Below, piece after piece: positions 6,248-9,130 of a stretch of DNA of 9,130 nt. Origin of the DNA: an uncultured Cetobacterium sp. (GTDB taxonomy: Bacteria; Fusobacteriota; Fusobacteriia; Fusobacteriales; Fusobacteriaceae); the NCBI GenBank assembly GCA_900766645.1, contig CAAFWD010000210.1:1-9130 (forward strand), written 5' to 3'. The first letter of the stretch is position 1, and each line of letters begins with the position of its first letter. The notes below the pieces were generated by a model. The model had not been told where the DNA came from. It saw only the letters and a program-made list of their open reading frames with translations, and made no database searches. Made by a program: the position numbers and the translations under genes.

Positions 6248-6277
6248 AAAAAACTTATGTTTTACCATAAGTTTTTT
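6248..6277. terminator. Intrinsic terminator overlapping the end of the HAD phosphatase gene
   Basis: AAAAAACTTATG (6248-6259) pairs with CATAAGTTTTTT (6266-6277), a 12-bp stem with loop TTTTAC (6260-6265). On the minus strand the stem ends in a T run, which would end the gshF-HAD transcript. The stop codon of the HAD gene (6262-6264) lies in the loop, so the last codons are part of the stem. Confidence 0.85.
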
Positions 6278-7047
6278 AAATATTCTCCAACTCCACTTTC
6301 ATTGTTACTTTTTGCAAAAAATTTTACTTTCTCTTTTACTTTTTCTGAGGCATTTTCCATAGCTACTCCCCATCCAACGTTTGTTAACATCTCTATATCA
6401 TTTCCTGCATCTCCAAAAGCTATACATTCACTCATATCTATATTCTTAGTTTTTAAAATATTTTCTAAAGTTAAACCTTTATTTACTTCAGAGTTTAAGA
6501 CTTCTAAATATCTTTCATCAGAATAAGCCATATATACTTTTTCTCCTAATAAATCTCTAAGTTTTTTTTCTAAATCTTTTAAAACCTCATTTTCTGCAAT
6601 AAAAAGCGCCTTTGTCATATTATAATTTTCAAAAATTCCAAAATTTTGCTCTTGAGGTTCAAGTCCAGAATTTTTTTTGTAATAATCTGTTTCAAAGTTA
6701 TTTGAATTTTCCACATACCATATTTCATTTTGATAAAGATTTAAATGAATTTTAGTGTTATGAGATATTTCTATTAACTCTCTCACAATTTTTTCTTCTA
6801 AAGGTTTTTCAAAAATAACTTGTCCATTTTCATCTACAACCTTTGCACCATTATAGCAGATAATATTTAACGACATATTCAAATCTTCAACCGCTTGTTT
6901 TGCTGAATAGTATGATCTTCCTGTAACTATTAGTATCTCACATCCATTATTTTTTGCTAACTTCAATCCCTCTATATTTTTTTTTGACAGCTCTTTTTTA
7001 TCATTTAAAAGAGTCCCATCCAAATCTATCGCTACAGCTTTTATCAT
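6262..7047 (-). CDS. Cof-type HAD-IIB family phosphatase
   Basis: Cytosolic, Mg-dependent phosphohydrolase of 261 residues, the usual length for Cof/HAD-IIB proteins. All four HAD motifs are visible: motif I D-L-D-G-T with nucleophile D8 and acid D10; motif II V-T-G-R with T42; motif III K190; motif IV F-G-D-A-G-N-D with D213 and D217. The C2-type cap lies between motifs II and III (about 80-185). Known members act on sugar phosphates, pyridoxal phosphate or flavin mononucleotide; the substrate cannot be told from sequence. The ATG at 7045-7047 follows a purine-rich ribosome site (AGGGGAG). It starts 15 bases after gshF on the same strand, so the two are very likely co-transcribed. Any role in glutathione metabolism is only suggested by position. 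Confidence 0.92.
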   Translation of the reverse strand: MIKAVAIDLDGTLLNDKKELSKKNIEGLKLAKNNGCEILIVTGRSYYSAKQAVEDLNMSLNIICYNGAKVVDENGQVIFEKPLEEKIVRELIEISHNTKIHLNLYQNEIWYVENSNNFETDYYKKNSGLEPQEQNFGIFENYNMTKALFIAENEVLKDLEKKLRDLLGEKVYMAYSDERYLEVLNSEVNKGLTLENILKTKNIDMSECIAFGDAGNDIEMLTNVGWGVAMENASEKVKEKVKFFAKSNNESGVGEYLKNLW

Positions 7048-7062
7048 AACTCTCCCCTTACT

Positions 7063-9130
7063 TTAATATCCTAATGCCACTAACAATTTTTCTCCTAGCT
7101 TTCTATTTTCCCCTTTATATGGGTAACAATGTATATGAATTGCAGGATTAAAATTAATCTCTATTATGGCATAATTTCCCTCAGGATTTTTATTTTTTAT
7201 ATCCTCTATCATCATATCTACTCCACATATTTTAGCCCCTGCTGCTTTTGCTGCTTTTACAGCTAAATCTTTATACTCTTGAAATATCTCATCTGTAAAA
7301 TCTAAACTGTCTCCACCTGTACTTATATTTGAATTTTCTCTTAGATAAACTATTTCATCCTTTTCAGGGATATAATCAAAATTCAATCCCTGTGTTTTTA
7401 AAAACATCTCTTCTGCTTCTCCACTTTTAATTTTTTCAAGAGGTGTCTTATAACCAACTCCTCTTAAAGGATCTTCATTTTTCTTTTCAATTAACTCTTT
7501 TATATTTAGTTGTCCATCTCCTATTACATTAGCTGGAACTCTATGCAATATTCCTACAACTTCATCTCCTATTACAAATATTCTATATTCTTTTCCCTGA
7601 ATAAACTCTTCTATTAAAATTGAACTATCCTCTTTAAAAGCAATATCTATTGCTTTTTCATAGTCTTCTTTTGAAAATTCATCTTTAAAAATAGTAATTC
7701 CTAGTCCAAAATTTGTTGATTTTGGTTTTATTACTACTCCCTTTCTATATTTTTTATAATCATTTTTTGCCTTTTCTATATCTACATAATCTTTTCCAGT
7801 AGGAACTTTTATTTTGGCTTTTTCTAAAACTTTTTTTGTTACAACTTTATTCTCCATTATTAACATTGTCACAAATGAATCTAAAGATGTTTTTGTTGCT
7901 TGCTTTACATATTGCAAATTTCCTTCTTTTTCTAGACTTATAAAATTTTCATTTCTATCTAAAATTTCAAATTTAACACCTATTTTTATTGCTTCTTTTA
8001 AAAGAATTTGTGTCGATAACTCTAAATCTTCATACCCCTTTAAAGTATATTCATTTCTTTTCGCTTCTTCTAAATAATATTTTGCTTGATCTATATGAAA
8101 CTTTATAAACCCTTCTTTTGAAATATCTTTCAATAATTTTTCTGTATAAAGCTCATTGCTATTTATTTTATTTTTTTGATAATTTAAAATATTTGTATCT
8201 TCTTCAATTAATATTCCATTATCTTCAAGAACTTTTTGTATTTCATTTAAAATATGATTTGCATACTCTTTTGGTGATACATTCTTATCTTTACAACAAA
8301 TTAAAGTAAAGTCTTTTTTTCTTCCAATTGTTGCTAACAGCTCTTGATTTTTTAGATATCTCTCATAATCTTTAAAAGTAAATTCTTCATCATCTATTAA
8401 CGCAAGATACATTAAAAATAAATGTATAAATTTTAAATCTCTAATATCTAATCCTATATCTGAAAAAGGATTTAAATCTATTGATCTAATCTCTAAATAT
8501 TCTATTCCATCATCTTTCAATCCTTTTAAAATATCTTTTGAATTTTTTGCTTTCACTCTTATTGGACTATAATACTCTCTAGCTCCTTCTAATACTCCAT
8601 CACTAATCAGTTTCTCTATACTTGATATATATGAACTTAAGTTTTTATAATCAACTTCAATTTTTTCTAAATTTTTATACCCACAAATTCCATTTCTAAA
8701 TGAAAAACTATCCTCAAAATAAAAAACATCTTCTGCAAAAGGAATCATTTTTTTTATACAACATTCACTATATGTTTTATGAACTACTGGACTTGCTCCT
8801 AAAAGATATATTATTAACCAACCGTATCTAAAATAACCCCTGCATATTTTTAAATACAGTTCATTTTTAAACTCTTTGAAACTTATATTTTTTTCTGACA
8901 ACTCATATAGCTCTTCTAATAACTCATTATCAAATGAAAAATTAAAATGAACTCCAGATAATAACTGTTTCTTTTTACCATATTTTTTTGCTAATTTTTC
9001 TCTATAAGTCTCTAATTCCTTATTATTTGGAAATTTCGCTATTGGAATTTCATTATCCGATGGAAGAATAGGTGGTACACTTTGTGACCAGATATATTCA
9101 TTATCTAAATTTAATGATACTATTTCATGA
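7063..9130 (-). CDS. gshF: Bifunctional glutamate-cysteine ligase/glutathione synthetase (GshF/GshAB), 5' end outside the window
   Basis: One cytosolic protein that makes glutathione in two ATP-dependent steps: glutamate plus cysteine to gamma-glutamylcysteine, then addition of glycine. The 688 visible residues lack roughly the first 60-80 of a protein usually about 750-780 long. The ligase half has Y-I-W-S-Q-S-V-P-P near residue 12, K-K-Y-G-K-K-K-Q and the glutamate-binding E-I-R-S-I-D-L-N-P-F (about 8464-8493). The ATP-grasp half (about visible residues 426-686) has V-V-I-K-P-K-S-T-N-F-G-L-G, I-E-E-F-I-Q-G-K-E-Y-R and the metal-binding E-I-N-F-N-P. The frame runs open to the right edge. The TTG at 8899-8901 is internal: the 76 codons before it are clearly GshF sequence. 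Both halves look intact. It is followed by the HAD gene after 15 bases; its promoter is outside the window. Confidence 0.95.
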   Translation of the reverse strand, partial: HEIVSLNLDNEYIWSQSVPPILPSDNEIPIAKFPNNKELETYREKLAKKYGKKKQLLSGVHFNFSFDNELLEELYELSEKNISFKEFKNELYLKICRGYFRYGWLIIYLLGASPVVHKTYSECCIKKMIPFAEDVFYFEDSFSFRNGICGYKNLEKIEVDYKNLSSYISSIEKLISDGVLEGAREYYSPIRVKAKNSKDILKGLKDDGIEYLEIRSIDLNPFSDIGLDIRDLKFIHLFLMYLALIDDEEFTFKDYERYLKNQELLATIGRKKDFTLICCKDKNVSPKEYANHILNEIQKVLEDNGILIEEDTNILNYQKNKINSNELYTEKLLKDISKEGFIKFHIDQAKYYLEEAKRNEYTLKGYEDLELSTQILLKEAIKIGVKFEILDRNENFISLEKEGNLQYVKQATKTSLDSFVTMLIMENKVVTKKVLEKAKIKVPTGKDYVDIEKAKNDYKKYRKGVVIKPKSTNFGLGITIFKDEFSKEDYEKAIDIAFKEDSSILIEEFIQGKEYRIFVIGDEVVGILHRVPANVIGDGQLNIKELIEKKNEDPLRGVGYKTPLEKIKSGEAEEMFLKTQGLNFDYIPEKDEIVYLRENSNISTGGDSLDFTDEIFQEYKDLAVKAAKAAGAKICGVDMMIEDIKNKNPEGNYAIIEINFNPAIHIHCYPYKGENRKLGEKLLVALGY

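Noticed and set aside
6169..6261. Small RNA or riboswitch before the GGDEF-EAL gene
   Set aside because: The gap holds only a terminator arm, a possible -10 and a ribosome site. There is no room or structure for a known riboswitch such as GEMM, which I looked for because of the c-di-GMP link.
8899..8901. TTG as the start of gshF
   Set aside because: The frame continues upstream to the edge with 76 codons of recognisable GshF sequence (such as IWSQSVPP), so this TTG is an internal leucine.

Overview
This window looks like chromosomal DNA of a low-GC, Gram-negative fusobacterium (Fusobacterium, Cetobacterium or a close relative). That reading rests on the very AT-rich composition and AT-rich codon use, on a periplasmic binding protein that closely resembles Haemophilus and Fusobacterium SiaP, and on a two-domain glutathione synthase (GshF type). 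It is an inference, because there is no rRNA or marker gene here. Bases 1-22 are not genomic: they match the Illumina TruSeq read-2 adapter. The biological sequence therefore starts at base 23, and the contig was not trimmed.

Left part, minus strand (23-2798): a LacI-family regulator, then siaP, siaQ and the first 70 codons of siaM, reading from right to left. This is a tripartite (TRAP) transporter operon, most likely for sialic acid (N-acetylneuraminate). The regulator gene has a strong promoter and a 14-bp palindrome with a central CpG just after the predicted transcription start, which is what an autoregulatory LacI-family operator looks like. Its true start appears to be an ATC codon (or a mutated/misread ATG) at 2798. 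The first ATG lies nine codons inside the DNA-binding domain.

Middle (2799-6168): a divergent intergenic region carries back-to-back promoters. It is followed by a small plus-strand gene for an uncharacterised, very basic 136-residue protein. A 15-bp bidirectional terminator separates this from a convergent minus-strand gene for a 922-residue membrane protein with tandem extracytoplasmic solute-binding domains, one membrane segment, a GGDEF domain (SGDEF, no I-site) and an EAL domain. This is a c-di-GMP signalling receptor of BvgS-like sensory design.

Right part, minus strand (6262-9130): gshF (glutathione biosynthesis, running off the right edge) is followed after 15 bases by a Cof-type HAD phosphatase. 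A hairpin terminator whose loop holds the stop codon ends this unit.

The window is compact: no stretch over 300 bases lacks a gene, and I see no tRNA, rRNA, CRISPR array, insertion sequence or prophage. I found no clearly new multi-gene system. The most interesting points are the regulator's non-standard start plus its operator, the unusual pairing of a LacI-type regulator with a SiaP-type transporter, and the sensory c-di-GMP protein.
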